From: Pseudobacillus wudalianchiensis
GTDB taxonomy: Bacteria > Bacillota > Bacilli > Bacillales > Domibacillaceae
Assembly: GCF_001685015.1 (NCBI RefSeq)
Contig: NZ_MAYT01000027.1
Location: 342,589 to 406,588 of the forward strand
DNA: 64,000 nucleotides
Reading direction: 5' to 3'
Shown here: positions 43,464 to 53,264 of the stretch, in pieces
Position numbering within the stretch: the first letter of the stretch is position 1
Layout: each line of letters begins with the position of its first letter
Translations under genes and position numbers: made by a program
The notes under the pieces: generated by a model
The model's database searches: none
The model's input: only the letters and a program-made list of their open reading frames with translations
What the model was told of the DNA's origin: nothing

Positions 43464-43888
43464 GTTAAGGTAAAGAAACCCCCTACTATTGTTACATAGG
43501 AGGGGGAAATGTTTATGAGGAAAAAACCGACTACTTATTCAAAAGAATTTAAATATAAAGGAATTAAGTCTACAAAGTATTGCACTGTACTAGCACGAAC
43601 TTGCTTATTAAACTGGAAATATCTTCATTCTTAGGCGTCATTAACAAAACCTTTAAATTATATTTTAAAATATCCTGCAATTCAAGAAGAGCCCGTGCTA
43701 TAAGCCCCTTGAATTTCTGTACCGTTCACGCCAATTTTTTTAGAGATCTTGCATTTTTCTTCAAAAGCGCTGCTTTGTGAGACAAGTCTTCTATTTAATT
43801 TAGCCTGTTGAACTAAAGCCCTTTTAACTTAAGTACACTCTTTCACAATCTTCTATTCAACAATGATTTAGTTAAGTGCCTGATGGAA
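43464..43888. mobile_element. IS3-family remnant (OrfA start) and decayed flank
   Basis: ATG 43515 after AGGAGGGGG reads RKKPTTYSKEFKYKGIKS, the start of an IS3-type OrfA HTH protein, and then stops within ~30 codons. A hairpin CCCCCTA/TAGGAGGGGG lies at about 43479-43506. The rest to 43888 shows no gene. Confidence 0.45.
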
Positions 43889-45051
43889 TCAGGTTAAAGA
43901 ATTTATTAATTTATATAAAATTGTAGCCCACCAGTCCATAACTCCCCATTTTCTTCCAAGACGAATAGCAAGTGTATTGTTTTCTGGGCTAACGTATAGA
44001 ACTTGACCTAATGCCCCTAAAGCAAAATAGTCATTATTCGTTTTGTTATTCAGATGTCCCCACCATAAATATTTATAATATGCCTTATTGTGATTAAACC
44101 ACATTTTTCCCCAAGGATGTTTTTGATAATATCGGAAATGGTCACAATTAGATGGCACATTATTTGGACTTACTGATTCTTTAATCCAATTTTGCTAATA
44201 ATTTGTTTCCCTTCCCATTCACCATTTTTTAAGTATAAACTGCCGAACTTAGCTAGATCGATTGCGGTCATTACCAACCCGCTCTCAATCTTTTCAAAGG
44301 AATGCTTTTCACTATCTACTATCATAAAACCCGGAAATTCCATTCCTAACTGACTCCATATCTTCTCATAAAAAAAGGCTGTTACACTTTTGCCTGTTGT
44401 CCTTTCAAGAATAATCCCTAATAGTAACAAATGATAATCATTATAATGAAAAAAGGTATCATTAGTATCTTCTACAACGGTCAGTGCCAATTGCCTTGCA
44501 TTCGGATACAAATAAACTTTTGCCTCGTCTCTCCATGGAAAATGACCTTCCTTGAACTTTATTCCTGCGTCCATTTGAAGAAGATGTTTGATTCTGATAT
44601 TTCTTAGTTTTAGTTCAGGTATATAAGAAGAAACGAAATCATCTACACTTTTTATATAGCCATCAGTAATAGCAATTCCAATAAGAGCAGAAATAAATGA
44701 TTTTGTAATGGAGAACAACTTTTGAGGAGTGTCTCTTTTATGTCCATTAAAATAATCTTCATAAAGAACGGCATCATTTTTAATAATAAGTAATGCAGTA
44801 GTACCTGTATTTTCCATAAATTGTTTAAAGTCAGCCATTCTTTTTTTACCTTTATGTAAGTATTCAAGAGTTGAAAACTCCAGTTTATTTGGAGATTCTT
44901 TAAAAAAATATGGATTATCATCTAAGGGCAGTTTCTTGGTTGAAAAGAATTGATAATCATTATATGCAACTGTAAACCTATTTCCTAACATATACGAAAG
45001 ATAAGTATGAATGTAATTTTTCTTGTCCACTAGATAGTTGTTATGTTCCAT
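43889..45051 (-). pseudogene. Frameshifted serine hydrolase (beta-lactamase family)
   Basis: From ATG 45049-45051 (TTGGAGGG upstream) the first ~293 residues match class C beta-lactamase-like hydrolases: SITK (Ser-x-x-Lys, in KLFSITKSFISALIG), YND (Tyr-x-Asn-type, in FFHYNDYHLL) and a following HTGTG-less core. The frame ends at 44170 after SKIGLKNQ; shifting one base near 44188 (four-A run) gives WIKESVSPNNVPSN and joins the remaining 89 residues, which hold the conserved WGHLNN and ALGALGQVLYV. One indel splits the gene. Intact members are esterases or D-aminopeptidases. Confidence 0.75.
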
Positions 45052-45443
45052 CAAATTTCCCTCCAAAAGCAACATGAAGAACCGGTGATTTCTATATCAA
45101 TTTTCTTTTGATTCTATTTAGCCCTATTTAACAGACCTTCCTCAATAATTGTATAGTCTCTTCCGTTTCAATTTCTATAGTCAAGTCAATAATTCCTTTA
45201 AAATAAATTTTAAAGAAGAGATGTACTTCATTGTCATCACAAGCATAGGAAACGTATGAATCGGATAAGAGAATAGACGGATTCTCACCATAAACATTAA
45301 AAGCATATTAACTTCAAGTTAGCTTACTTGCTGAATCTTTTCATTTATTATTTCGTATAAATAATTACATAATAACACTTCACTAACTTTCTGTTATGGT
45401 TCCTTTCTTTTTAAATACAATAATAAAATTGGAGGAAGTTTTT
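45052..45443. other. Intergenic stretch with a truncated ORF (45128-45307, minus)
   Basis: Minus frame reads AFNVYGENPSILLSDSYVS, FFKIYFKGIIDLTIEIE and ends QLLRKVC; a stop lies directly before it and no start is present. A C-terminal gene fragment of unknown family. Confidence 0.4.
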
Positions 45444-46412
45444 ATGAAAGCTATAGTTTGCGATAAATATGGTTCACCTGATGTACTTGAATTAAAAGAG
45501 ATAAAAAAACCTTTACCTACTGAGAATCAAGTATTGGTGAAAGTTCATTCAGCGTCCTTGAACTTTGGTAACTTGGTTCTCTTGAAAGGCAAACCTTTCT
45601 TAGCTCGCTTTGCTTTCGGACTAATAAGACCAAAATACTCCATACCAGGAGGTGACATAGCTGGTAAAGTTGAAGCTGTCGGTAAAGAGGTTAAGCTGTT
45701 TCAAGCAGGTGATGAAGTTTTTGGTGACCTCTCTGGTTGTGGCTGGGGCGGTTTTGCTGAATATGTAACTGTTCCCGAATATACTCTGGCCTTAAAACCA
45801 GCCAATATCTCCTTCGAGGAAGCTGCTGCGACACCTATGGCAAGTGTGACTGCCTTACAGGGACTACGTAATAAAGGTAAAATTAAGCCGGGACAGAAAG
45901 TATTAATTTATGGGGCATCTGGTGGTGTCGGTACTTTCGCGGTGCAAATTGCCAAATCATTCGGGGCTGAAGTAACAGGGGTATGCAGTACAAGAAATTT
46001 AGACATATTGCATTCGATAGGAGCAGACCATGTCATTGATTATACAAAAGAGGATTTCACAAAAAATGAGGAGTATTATGACTTGATTCTTGGTGTGAAT
46101 GGTTCTAATTCCATATCAGCTTATAAACGAGCATTAAAACCAAATGGTAGTTTTGTCCACATAGGAGGTTCCGAATCTCAATTTTTTCAAGCGTTAGTTC
46201 TTGGACCTTTTATTTCAATGACTGGAAGCAAGAAAATAAGTAACCTGTTACAGAGAGCAAACCAAAAGGACCTAAATTACGTAAAAGAATTACTTGAGAC
46301 TGGAAAAGTAAAGCCAATAATTGATAAACGATTTGAGTTAAGTGAAGTAACGGAAGCATTCAAATATTTTCAAGAAGGTCACGCTCAAGGTAAAGTGGTA
46401 ATTACTATATAA
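45444..46412 (+). CDS. Zinc-free MDR oxidoreductase (quinone-reductase-like)
   Basis: A 322-residue protein from ATG 45444, which has TTGGAGGAAG upstream; the ATG 48 bases earlier has none. GroES-like N-terminal domain (MKAIVCDKYGSPDVLELKEI, SASLNFGNL) then a Rossmann domain with YGASGGVGTFAVQIAK (NADPH loop, about 150-165) and GADHVIDYTKEDF. Zinc ligands of true alcohol dehydrogenases are absent, as in quinone oxidoreductases and enoyl reductases. It should reduce quinones or enones with NADPH. It stands alone after decayed DNA. Confidence 0.85.
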   Translation: MKAIVCDKYGSPDVLELKEIKKPLPTENQVLVKVHSASLNFGNLVLLKGKPFLARFAFGLIRPKYSIPGGDIAGKVEAVGKEVKLFQAGDEVFGDLSGCGWGGFAEYVTVPEYTLALKPANISFEEAAATPMASVTALQGLRNKGKIKPGQKVLIYGASGGVGTFAVQIAKSFGAEVTGVCSTRNLDILHSIGADHVIDYTKEDFTKNEEYYDLILGVNGSNSISAYKRALKPNGSFVHIGGSESQFFQALVLGPFISMTGSKKISNLLQRANQKDLNYVKELLETGKVKPIIDKRFELSEVTEAFKYFQEGHAQGKVVITI

Positions 46413-46759
46413 TTTAAAGCTGACCATCCCCCCTAACCATTCCTGCTTATGAAAAATAAACTGAATAAATTTACTCGTATTCTTGGTCATGACCATGATT
46501 TTACATGAACCAATTGGCTATAACTCAATACCATGGGGAAACGTGATCAAAGCCTTTCACTTAGCGAAATTTGCTATTTCCGTAATAAAAGAGATCCCTA
46601 CTATGAAAAAAGAACAGCTTGCTTTACAAGACAAGTCTGTTCAAACCAAGTGAAATTCGTTCAATAACTATTTGGATCGCTGTTTAAGAAGAAAACCAGT
46701 TAGAAAATTTATATACTCTTTTAAACAAATCCAATCTTTTTATCAGAACCTCTATACTA
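46413..46759. other. Intergenic stretch with coding-like debris
   Basis: Plus frames read NKLNKFTRILGHDHDFT and, shifted, NVIKAFHLAKFAISVIKEI; neither has a start site. Probably a lost gene. Confidence 0.35.
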
Positions 46760-48550
46760 TTACGCTTCTGCTTTTGACCTCATGGGACTACTAGACAGCA
46801 TATCTTGTTTATGTATAATGAACTCAGTCGTAATATCTGTTAAGGATGATGCTAGTTCTGTTAACTTCATTCCCGTTTCGTGGGTATGATTCATGTGTTC
46901 AATTTGTTCTTTAGAATTAGCTAACATTTGCTCAGTACTGGCTAGTGTTTCTTGTGACACAGATGCAAAGCTCTCAGCGGACTGTTCTATTTCAGGCAAA
47001 GCTAAAGAAATGAGATTACATTCCTCCTTCATTTTCTCAAGTTCTTCATTAACTTTCTTAATCTCCTCCATCAAATGATCAAACGTTTGTTTAGATTGAA
47101 ACGAAATGTTAGCATTAAGCTGACTTTTTTGAAGCATATGATGAAATTCTTCAGAAGCTTTCACGGATATTTCTTCCATCGACTGAATGAGTCGTGTAAT
47201 TTCCTCGGTGGCCCCCTTCGATTGGTCGGCTAATTTTCTGACTTCCCCCGCCACAACGGCAAACCCTTTTCCTGATTCCCCAGCTCTTGCTGCCTCTATT
47301 GCTGCATTCAAAGCAAGCAGCTTGGTTTGCTCTGCAAATTGTTGAATTATATTGACAATACTCGCAATTGATAGCGAGTGTTCTTTTACCGTGTTAATAG
47401 TATCAGTCATGGTTATAAATTCTTTCTCAAACTGATTCATTGACGTAATCATGTGAACGATATCCTGCTCCCCTTGAGAGGCCCGGTAATTCATGTGTTC
47501 CGATGTGCGCGCGATAGTGTTCATGTTTGAGAGCATATGATGGATTTTCTCCTTCATTTCCTGAAACATGCCAATACTTTTTTCAGAACTGATAGCCGTT
47601 TGTTCCGCCCCTTCTTTTACTGTAAAAATTGATTCTTTCAGTTCATTATTAAAATACAACGCATTTTCAGAGGCACCCTTCAATTCATCCCCTGTTTCAT
47701 GTAAAGCGGCGGTTGTGTCATAAAGTTGGTCAAGCATCATTTTCATTTGCCCAATCATTTGATTTAAGCTTTTTATAAGGGAAGAAATTTCAGGAACAGA
47801 AGTATTGAGCATAATTTGTTCACTCAAATCCCCGTCTCGTACCTTTCGGATCACTTTTTGTATGGTGCTTAATGGTTTTGTCACACTTCTCACTAATAAT
47901 ATAATAACAATAGACGTAATAAGGACACTGATAATAGAAGTAATGAGCATAAATACTGCTAACTGGTTAATGGGGCCTAAATAATCCGCAGTCGGAACAG
48001 CCAATAAATAAATCCCTTTTAACTCAGGTATTTTTTTAAATGTCAGCGTATAATCACTCCCTTGAAACTCAAAGTGAAGAATCCCTTTTTCTTGTTTTCT
48101 TACCGACCCTAGGACGTTTTCCGGGAAAGCTAAACGACTTCCTTCACTGACAGTAAACGGTATTACCTCACTTTGTTTTAGTAAGAAAAAGTGACCCGAC
48201 AGACCGTCTTGTGCTAATTGAGCAGCTTGTAATTTAATTGTAGAGTTAAATTTCTTCAAAAATTCTTCTTCATCGTTAATAAACGTAAACATCAAACTTT
48301 GAGCAATCTCAGACATCGAAAAAGCTTCACGCTCCAGACGGTTTTCGGTAATACGAATAGCAGTGTTACGTGATTTTTCATAAGAAACAAAACCAAGCAT
48401 TCCGGTTGACATGATAAATAAACTTAAAATGCTTATAAGCAATCTGCTTTGTAATGTCCATCTCTTTTGTTTCTGTTTTGGATGTAACTTTCGTTTCCAT
48501 TTAAATAGATGTGTTCTTTTCTCAATATGAATACCGTACTTCCAGTTCAT
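46760..48550 (-). CDS. Methyl-accepting chemotaxis protein
   Basis: A 596-residue transducer. A basic cytoplasmic leader (about 1-32), membrane segment 1 ([20 protein letters not shown]), an extracellular Cache-like sensor (about 60-190), membrane segment 2 ([20 protein letters not shown]), HAMP (about 222-275) and a long signalling helix bundle. The hairpin tip has [25 protein letters not shown]. The sensor resembles single-Cache domains, so it may bind a small organic ligand; which is unknown. GGTGGGG precedes the ATG. Confidence 0.92.
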   Translation of the reverse strand: MNWKYGIHIEKRTHLFKWKRKLHPKQKQKRWTLQSRLLISILSLFIMSTGMLGFVSYEKSRNTAIRITENRLEREAFSMSEIAQSLMFTFINDEEEFLKKFNSTIKLQAAQLAQDGLSGHFFLLKQSEVIPFTVSEGSRLAFPENVLGSVRKQEKGILHFEFQGSDYTLTFKKIPELKGIYLLAVPTADYLGPINQLAVFMLITSIISVLITSIVIILLVRSVTKPLSTIQKVIRKVRDGDLSEQIMLNTSVPEISSLIKSLNQMIGQMKMMLDQLYDTTAALHETGDELKGASENALYFNNELKESIFTVKEGAEQTAISSEKSIGMFQEMKEKIHHMLSNMNTIARTSEHMNYRASQGEQDIVHMITSMNQFEKEFITMTDTINTVKEHSLSIASIVNIIQQFAEQTKLLALNAAIEAARAGESGKGFAVVAGEVRKLADQSKGATEEITRLIQSMEEISVKASEEFHHMLQKSQLNANISFQSKQTFDHLMEEIKKVNEELEKMKEECNLISLALPEIEQSAESFASVSQETLASTEQMLANSKEQIEHMNHTHETGMKLTELASSLTDITTEFIIHKQDMLSSSPMRSKAEA

Positions 48551-48911
48551 TTTATCCCCACCTTTCGACCTATCTTTAAGTATGGCATTCTATTGTAAAT
48601 CTCGTGTAAAAGTTGTATGAAGTTATTTTAAAAAGCAATTTTAGTAAATTTAATCTTATCTCTATTGCAAAGATTCTTTGAATAATGAGATGCTTGGGAG
48701 AAAACTAGTAAAGTAAGATAAAAAACACCATAACGGATTACCTAATCCTTATAAAAAACTTCCTGAAGAATCGGTTCTGATATGAAAAACTCAAGATAGC
48801 TGCAAGTAATATTCCAAACTTTGACGTATTCATACTCGCAGCCTAAAAAAGAACATGATCAGTATGTCTACGATTTAGAGATTATTTTCAAGGGATCCAT
48901 AAAATGAAAAC
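48551..48911. other. Intergenic stretch, nothing recognised
   Basis: Upstream of the chemotaxis receptor; AT-rich, no supported ORF or RNA. Confidence 0.4.
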
Positions 48912-48945
48912 AGGCTCTAGGGGGTAATCCCCTAGAGCCTTTCTA
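48912..48945. terminator. Terminator
   Basis: AGGCTCTAGGGG-GTAAT-CCCCTAGAGCCT, then TTTCT. It follows the HU gene on the minus strand (A-run side TTTTCATTTT also suits that strand). Confidence 0.75.
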
Positions 48946-48971
48946 TAATATACGGTTATAGAAATATAAGT

Positions 48972-49244
48972 TTATTTCACAGCTTCTTTCAATTCCTTAC
49001 CTGGTTTAAAAGCAGGAATTTTAGAAGCAGCAATCTGAATTTCTCCTCCAGTTTGTGGATTACGGCCTGTTCGAGCTGCACGTTCACGTACTTCAAATGT
49101 TCCAAATCCGATTAACTGGATTTTCTCTTCCTTAGCAAGTGTATTAGAAATCGTTTCAAATAATGCGTTCACAGCTTTTGTAGCATCTTGTTTACTTAAC
49201 TCGGTTTTCTCTGCAACAACGTTTACTAATTCTGTCTTATTCAT
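48972..49244 (-). CDS. hup: HU-family nucleoid protein
   Basis: A 90-residue HU protein: [39 protein letters not shown] (beta arm with the RNPQTG tip) and [14 protein letters not shown]. Nearly identical in layout to HBsu. It bends and compacts DNA. AGAGGTG precedes the ATG, terminators lie on both sides (48.9 and 49.4 kb). It could be the sole HU or a second copy; the window alone cannot tell. Confidence 0.93.
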   Translation of the reverse strand: MNKTELVNVVAEKTELSKQDATKAVNALFETISNTLAKEEKIQLIGFGTFEVRERAARTGRNPQTGGEIQIAASKIPAFKPGKELKEAVK

Positions 49245-49365
49245 ATTTAAACACCTCTTCTTTTTACTTTGGGCATTATGTAGAGATTAAAACATAACAT
49301 ATGTTCTATACGTTTGTCACTGAATAAGATTAGATAAACGAAAGAGAAATTTCTTATTATATATT

Positions 49366-49404
49366 AAACGCCCTAGCTGCTTTGAGCAGCTAGGGCGTTT
49401 TCCA
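49366..49404. terminator. Strong bidirectional-type hairpin
   Basis: AAACGCCCTAGCTGC-TTTGA-GCAGCTAGGGCGTTT, then TCC. Ends the globin transcript on the minus strand. Confidence 0.75.
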
Positions 49405-49489
49405 TCCAACATGATGATATTTATGTTGCAATTCAAATGAAAATTCATATTTTACTTTCTTCAAATAATCCATCCACTAATACAGCCAG

Positions 49490-49852
49490 TCACTTATAAA
49501 TAATATCCTCTCTTAATGAAGCAACTTTACTTAAAGCTTTGTCTATGTCTGCTTCACTTACACCAAAGTGAGCAAGCGCATCATGAAGATGTTTTGCAAT
49601 AGCATCAAAATGGGCTGGCTGTAGATTCATTCCTTCGTGTGCTTTTGCCATTGATTTTCCTGAATACTGATTAGGTCCGCCTAACGCAAAACTAATAAAT
49701 TTTGTCTGATGACGACGCTGTTTTTCCATATCTGTGTGTTCAAAAAAGTGACTAACTGTATCATCTTTAAGAACCAATTCGGAATAAAAATAGTCCACAA
49801 CTTTTGCAACAGCTTCTTCTCCGCCAACTTTTTCATAAAGTGTTTGTTCCAT
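49490..49852 (-). CDS. Truncated haemoglobin (group I-like)
   Basis: A 120-residue 2-on-2 globin: LYEKVGGEEAVAKVVDYFYSE, VSHFFEHTDMEKQRRHQTKFISFALGG and NLQPAHFDAIAKHLHDAL, cited as patterns. FxxTDMxxQxxHQxxFxxxALGG with the proximal His (in AHEGM) and the distal Tyr (DYFY) is the group I set. It binds O2 or NO and protects respiration. Single gene with its own terminator. Confidence 0.92.
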   Translation of the reverse strand: MEQTLYEKVGGEEAVAKVVDYFYSELVLKDDTVSHFFEHTDMEKQRRHQTKFISFALGGPNQYSGKSMAKAHEGMNLQPAHFDAIAKHLHDALAHFGVSEADIDKALSKVASLREDIIYK

Positions 49853-50459
49853 TAATTTGCACCCCTATCTAGATGTTTATAATAACATTTTCCCCAAGAG
49901 GATCAGGTGTAATCCCTATAAATTGTAATTAATCGTTAATATTCCATTTTTTATTCAGTACTGTCTTTAAGCATATTGAACATACTAAACATTTTCATAG
50001 ACAGTCCTAAATCTAGTTTTTATATAACCTATTAGGACAAATATGTATCACGTCTATAAGAAAAGATCCGAAAAACGCTTCACTGTACGCCCTCAATAAG
50101 GCCGCCTTTAAAATTTCTTTCTAGACGTTCAAATATTACTTTCACCCTCTCATTCTTAGGCTATTCTCTTAATAGCAATAGAAAAGAGTATAAGGGATTT
50201 TTGTCCCCAACGTAGTTGGGGGCTAGGCAAAGCCTGACAAAACAAAGTGTCAAGAAAGTCTCTTTATTGTAAGCCTAGTAAAGAAAGAAACTATCTGCCA
50301 ACCCCTAAATTTCATGGAACGAAAGTATGGTTCTAATTAACACCAAATGATTTTTTTGAACGTAAACGGCCACAAAAAAACGTAGAAAGCACTCTTCTCT
50401 CAAGGTCTTTTCCTAATTCAAATGTTTTCAAAATTTAAGCAATGGGGTATAATAACAAT
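49853..50459. other. Long intergenic stretch with a possible structured RNA (50205-50305)
   Basis: At about 50208-50225 CCCCAAC/GTTGGGG forms a hairpin, and CTAGGC (near 50222) can pair with GCCTAG (near 50273) around AAAGTGTCAAGAAAGTC. No ORF spans it. Otherwise no gene is seen from 49853 to the antitoxin promoter. Confidence 0.3.
50425..50453 (+). promoter_or_regulatory. Promoter of the candidate antitoxin RNA
   Basis: TTTTCA (50425-50430), 17-base spacer, TATAAT (50448-50453). Confidence 0.65.
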
Positions 50460-50611
50460 AGAACTGTATACATTAAAAAAGACCGTTTCGATGCTGGAAC
50501 ATCAAAACGGCCATACAATAGCAGGTTCCCATTAGAGGGATCGACACACAAATAGCTAAGTTACTAAAACCGCCATGAGGGGCCAATCTCAAGGGCGGTT
50601 TTAGTCTTTTT
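50460..50611 (+). ncRNA. Candidate antisense antitoxin RNA (type I TA)
   Basis: About 150 nt from the promoter above to the terminator ACTAAAACCGCC (50563-50574) / GGCGGTTTTAGT (50594-50605) plus a T-run. It overlaps the 3' part of the toxin message on the other strand (the toxin TAA is inside the terminator stem), as RatA does with txpA and SR4 with bsrG. It should pair with the toxin mRNA and promote its decay. Transcription is inferred. Confidence 0.65.
50481..50512 (-). terminator. Terminator of the toxin message
   Basis: On the minus strand GGCCGTTTTGATG-TTCCAG-CATCGAAACGGTC followed by TTTTTTAATG. Confidence 0.75.
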
Positions 50612-50684
50612 TATGAAATGACAGAATAGATACGATCAAACTCGCGAAAGCAAGTGTAATCATTAAGGTTTCATATACTGTCAT
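50601..50684 (-). CDS. Type I toxin, small hydrophobic peptide (27 residues)
   Basis: ATG 50682-50684 after AGGGAGGTGATGCCGC. MTVYETLMITLAFASLIVSI continues to LSFHKKD, a single membrane helix with a charged C-terminus, typical of 'putative holin-like toxin'/TxpA-BsrG-type peptides. The site can be hidden: upstream CTCCTCC can pair with GGAGGGAG on the message. An extended -10 (TGATATAAT, minus strand, 50762-50767) lies ahead. Expected effect: membrane damage when not silenced by the antisense RNA. Too short for usual gene callers. Confidence 0.75.
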   Translation of the reverse strand: MTVYETLMITLAFASLIVSILSFHKKD

Positions 50685-50761
50685 GCGGCATCACCTCCCT
50701 CCGCTAAAAATGGAGGAGAGTGCCGACCACCCTTGAGAAAACCTATACTATTGTTGCTATT

Positions 50762-50770
50762 ATTATATCA
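50762..50770 (-). promoter_or_regulatory. Extended -10 promoter of the toxin
   Basis: TG-A-TATAAT on the minus strand, about 80 bases upstream of the toxin ATG; no good -35. Confidence 0.5.
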
Positions 50771-50896
50771 TTTTTTCAGCAGGAACGTTTGTTTCTAAAA
50801 ACATAACCTTTAGTTATTGAACGATCACCTAAATCATTGCCTTACAGACAAACTGATTATTTATATTCTATCTCCCTCTACACTCATTTTTCCATT

Positions 50897-50985
50897 TGAA
50901 CTACCCTGTAAATGTTAGACACAAAATTAATATTTGTGGGGGTGTTTTTATAGCTAAATTTAATTCCATAAGAAACACAGCCAAA
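50897..50985 (+). mobile_element. IS3-family left-end remnant
   Basis: TGAACTACCCTGTAAATGTT, then GACACAAAATTAATATTTGTGG and GTGTTTTTATAGCTAAATTT resembles the terminus and first OrfA codons (AKF...) of IS150-group elements; the frame dies soon after. Related to the palindrome at 28676. Confidence 0.5.
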
Positions 50986-51064
50986 ATTAGTGTATAATAA
51001 AAAAAATTACAAAATTACCATAAATTGAATTCATTCATCATCATAATGACCGGGGGATATCAAT

Positions 51065-52168
51065 ATGACTCATTATAATGTCGGCGATTTTCAGAATATT
51101 TCTAACGTTTTTGTTGATTACCAAAATCTTATTCCAAAACATAATGGATTTGTTTTTAAATTCATAAAGAAAAACAATAAATTCATCCATACGTTTGCGG
51201 AAGGTGATTTTCTTAAAAAAGTAAATATCCCCCCTTCACTAATTGTTGGTAAAACTTTGCATGAACTATTACCTGAAAATCAGGCAGATGAGAAACAATC
51301 TTGTTATGAGAAAGCCTGGAATGGCAGCATTATTAATTATGAAGGAAACTTAAAGGGATTCCATTATCTTTCTTCATTAACTCCAGTAATTGTCAATTCA
51401 CAAGTTATTGAAGTAAATGGCACAGCCATAGAGATTACTGAGCACCGCAAGAATACTCTCAAGATTCAAGAGCTGGAAAAGCTTTCGTTAATTGGTGAAC
51501 TAGCAGCTGGAGTTGCCCATGAAATTCGTAATCCTTTAACGTCTGTAACAGGCTTTGCACAAATGATTAAGGAACTTTCAAATGACAAAACAATAGATAG
51601 TTATATTGAAATTGTTCTTACTGAATTAAACAGAATTAATGCCATCGTAAACGAATTTATATTTATCGCTAAGCCTAAAGAAAACATGAAGACTAGAGAA
51701 ACGGATATCAAGGCTTTGGTCTCTCATGTTGTAGAATTTATGAAACCTCAAGCTACTTTAAATGGCGTTCACCTTATTGAATCTATTCATTTCGATCAGA
51801 CACTTACTATTCAATGCGATCCCAATCAGATAACACAAGTGCTGATGAACTTGATCCAAAATGCGATTGAAGCGACTACAGATCCTTCTATACAAGAAAT
51901 AGTCATTTCCCTTAAAAATAGGCACAGCGATAGTTTCTTAATAGAAATTACCGATAAAGGGAGCGGAATATCACAAGAGAGACAGAAAAGGCTGTTCGAA
52001 CCTTTCTACACAACAAAAGAAAAAGGGACAGGTTTAGGGCTTATGATGTGCAAACGAATTATAGAAAACCATAATGGTACCATAGAAATTAATAGTCAAC
52101 TTGGTGAAGGAACAACTGTTAAAATCAATTTGCCCATGGTTTTCGACCATCAACAATTACAGGGCTAG
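51065..52168 (+). CDS. Sensor histidine kinase with PAS domain
   Basis: A 367-residue soluble kinase. PAS domain (about 20-130: NGFVFKFIKKNNKFIHTFAEG, VIEVNGTAIEITEHR). HisKA with LIGELAAGVAHEIRNPLTSVTG (the phospho-His in AHEIRNP). HATPase_c with VLMNLIQNAIEA (N box), EITDKGSGIS (G1) and KGTGLGLMMCKRII (G2). No membrane segment. It resembles sporulation kinases KinA/KinE-type, which feed Spo0F. No response regulator lies next to it, consistent with such an orphan kinase. Confidence 0.9.
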   Translation: MTHYNVGDFQNISNVFVDYQNLIPKHNGFVFKFIKKNNKFIHTFAEGDFLKKVNIPPSLIVGKTLHELLPENQADEKQSCYEKAWNGSIINYEGNLKGFHYLSSLTPVIVNSQVIEVNGTAIEITEHRKNTLKIQELEKLSLIGELAAGVAHEIRNPLTSVTGFAQMIKELSNDKTIDSYIEIVLTELNRINAIVNEFIFIAKPKENMKTRETDIKALVSHVVEFMKPQATLNGVHLIESIHFDQTLTIQCDPNQITQVLMNLIQNAIEATTDPSIQEIVISLKNRHSDSFLIEITDKGSGISQERQKRLFEPFYTTKEKGTGLGLMMCKRIIENHNGTIEINSQLGEGTTVKINLPMVFDHQQLQG

Positions 52169-52666
52169 CCAGTTCAGCGGCTATCATAATCAGTACCCGA
52201 CAGCGGGAGGATTAGTATACTTAAATACTCTTCCTTCCAGCTTCTCATGAGAAGCTGAACTCGCTTATTCTTTGACATACCCTATTTTAACTTATTACCT
52301 CATCGTTTATGCCACTCGGCGGTCATGTGACCAAGGATACAATCAGACTGATCATGAATCAACTGCCGAATGTCCTCTATAGCTCCAGACAAGTTCATCC
52401 GCTTGCGGGGGCACCACTAATAAAAAGGAATAAGCTGTTGCTTTCCCCTTTTCTTCCCTGACTACAAAGTTAGGGAATACTCTCTGGCTGAAAATAAAGA
52501 AAGATACCTCAGAACATACCATAATGCAAAGAAGTCTTTAGTCCGTTCGACAGCTCCGTTAAGTATGAAAAAGCAAAGATGCTGAATGGGAGGATTCGGT
52601 AGAGTTTGTAAACGCTTATTAAAGGTGTATTTAGGTGATTAAATATCGAAAACAAGAAGGCTCACC
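52169..52666. other. Intergenic stretch with debris
   Basis: A palindrome CAGCTTCTCATGAGAAGCTG lies at about 52238-52257. A minus-strand frame from ATG 52398 to TGA 52300 reads LSGAIEDIRQLIHDQSDCIL but has no ribosome binding site. Other frames are closed. Confidence 0.35.
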
Positions 52667-52801
52667 GTGATCGTGGATATCTATGTACGAAGCTGTGTTA
52701 ATAAGATTGCGGCAAGGGACGAGAAGGAACCTGCTAGCTGCCCGTTTTGTGACAAGCAGGACATTAAGTTTATAAAATTAGGCAGTTTTAAAGATAAATA
52801 A
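52667..52801 (+). CDS. Candidate small CxxC protein, 44 residues
   Basis: GTG 52667 (after AAGAAGG) opens a frame VDIYVRSCVNKIAARDEKE, SCPFCDKQDIKFIKLGSF ending at 52801, directly followed by a terminator. One CPFC pair and a lone earlier Cys; a half zinc ribbon. It may be a fragment of a larger protein. Confidence 0.4.
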   Translation: MIVDIYVRSCVNKIAARDEKEPASCPFCDKQDIKFIKLGSFKDK

Positions 52802-52804
52802 AAG

Positions 52805-52824
52805 AAGCGTCGTCTGACGCTTCA
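52805..52824. terminator. Hairpin
   Basis: GAAGCGTC-GTCT-GACGCTTC. Confidence 0.6.
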
Positions 52825-52890
52825 ATGGTAAGTGAAGGAATTGGTTTTGGGCTTTGAGTTTGGAATAGGTTGGTTCCTACATTTTAAAAA

Positions 52891-53013
52891 TTAGTAGCTA
52901 CCGCTCATGAAAGTTGCACCAACAATAATTAATAGGATGAAGAGGACGACAATCAGAACAAAACTGCTGCCATATCCACCGCCGCTAGATCCACCGCCGT
53001 AATAGCATGACAT
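52891..53013 (-). CDS. YjcZ-family sporulation-associated protein
   Basis: A 40-residue protein: [17 protein letters not shown] followed by [20 protein letters not shown], the Gly/Ser/Tyr start and C-terminal membrane helix typical of YjcZ-family proteins. AAAAAGGAGGTG precedes the ATG at good spacing. These peptides are found in spore-forming Bacillaceae; role not established. Confidence 0.85.
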   Translation of the reverse strand: MSCYYGGGSSGGGYGSSFVLIVVLFILLIIVGATFMSGSY

Positions 53014-53264
53014 AAACAGCACCTCCTTTTTAATGGGTTAGTACATGTTATGCAAAGCTTGTTCTCTTTGAAATGGACAAACATGTAAGTATATAAAAAA
53101 AAGGAAATTAGGTATTGTACATTTTGTTAATTAACCTATTAACCTTGCTTTGCCGAACATCGGAGGATAATGGACATGCTATATTTCTCATTCATTTTCT
53201 TCACTATTACACTAAAACACCCCTTCACTCAAAAAACAGAAACTCTTCACTCCCCTCTATCACT

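Noticed and set aside
52300-52398. 32-codon minus ORF
   Set aside because: Coding-like composition but no start site and no family; kept only as debris in the gap entry.
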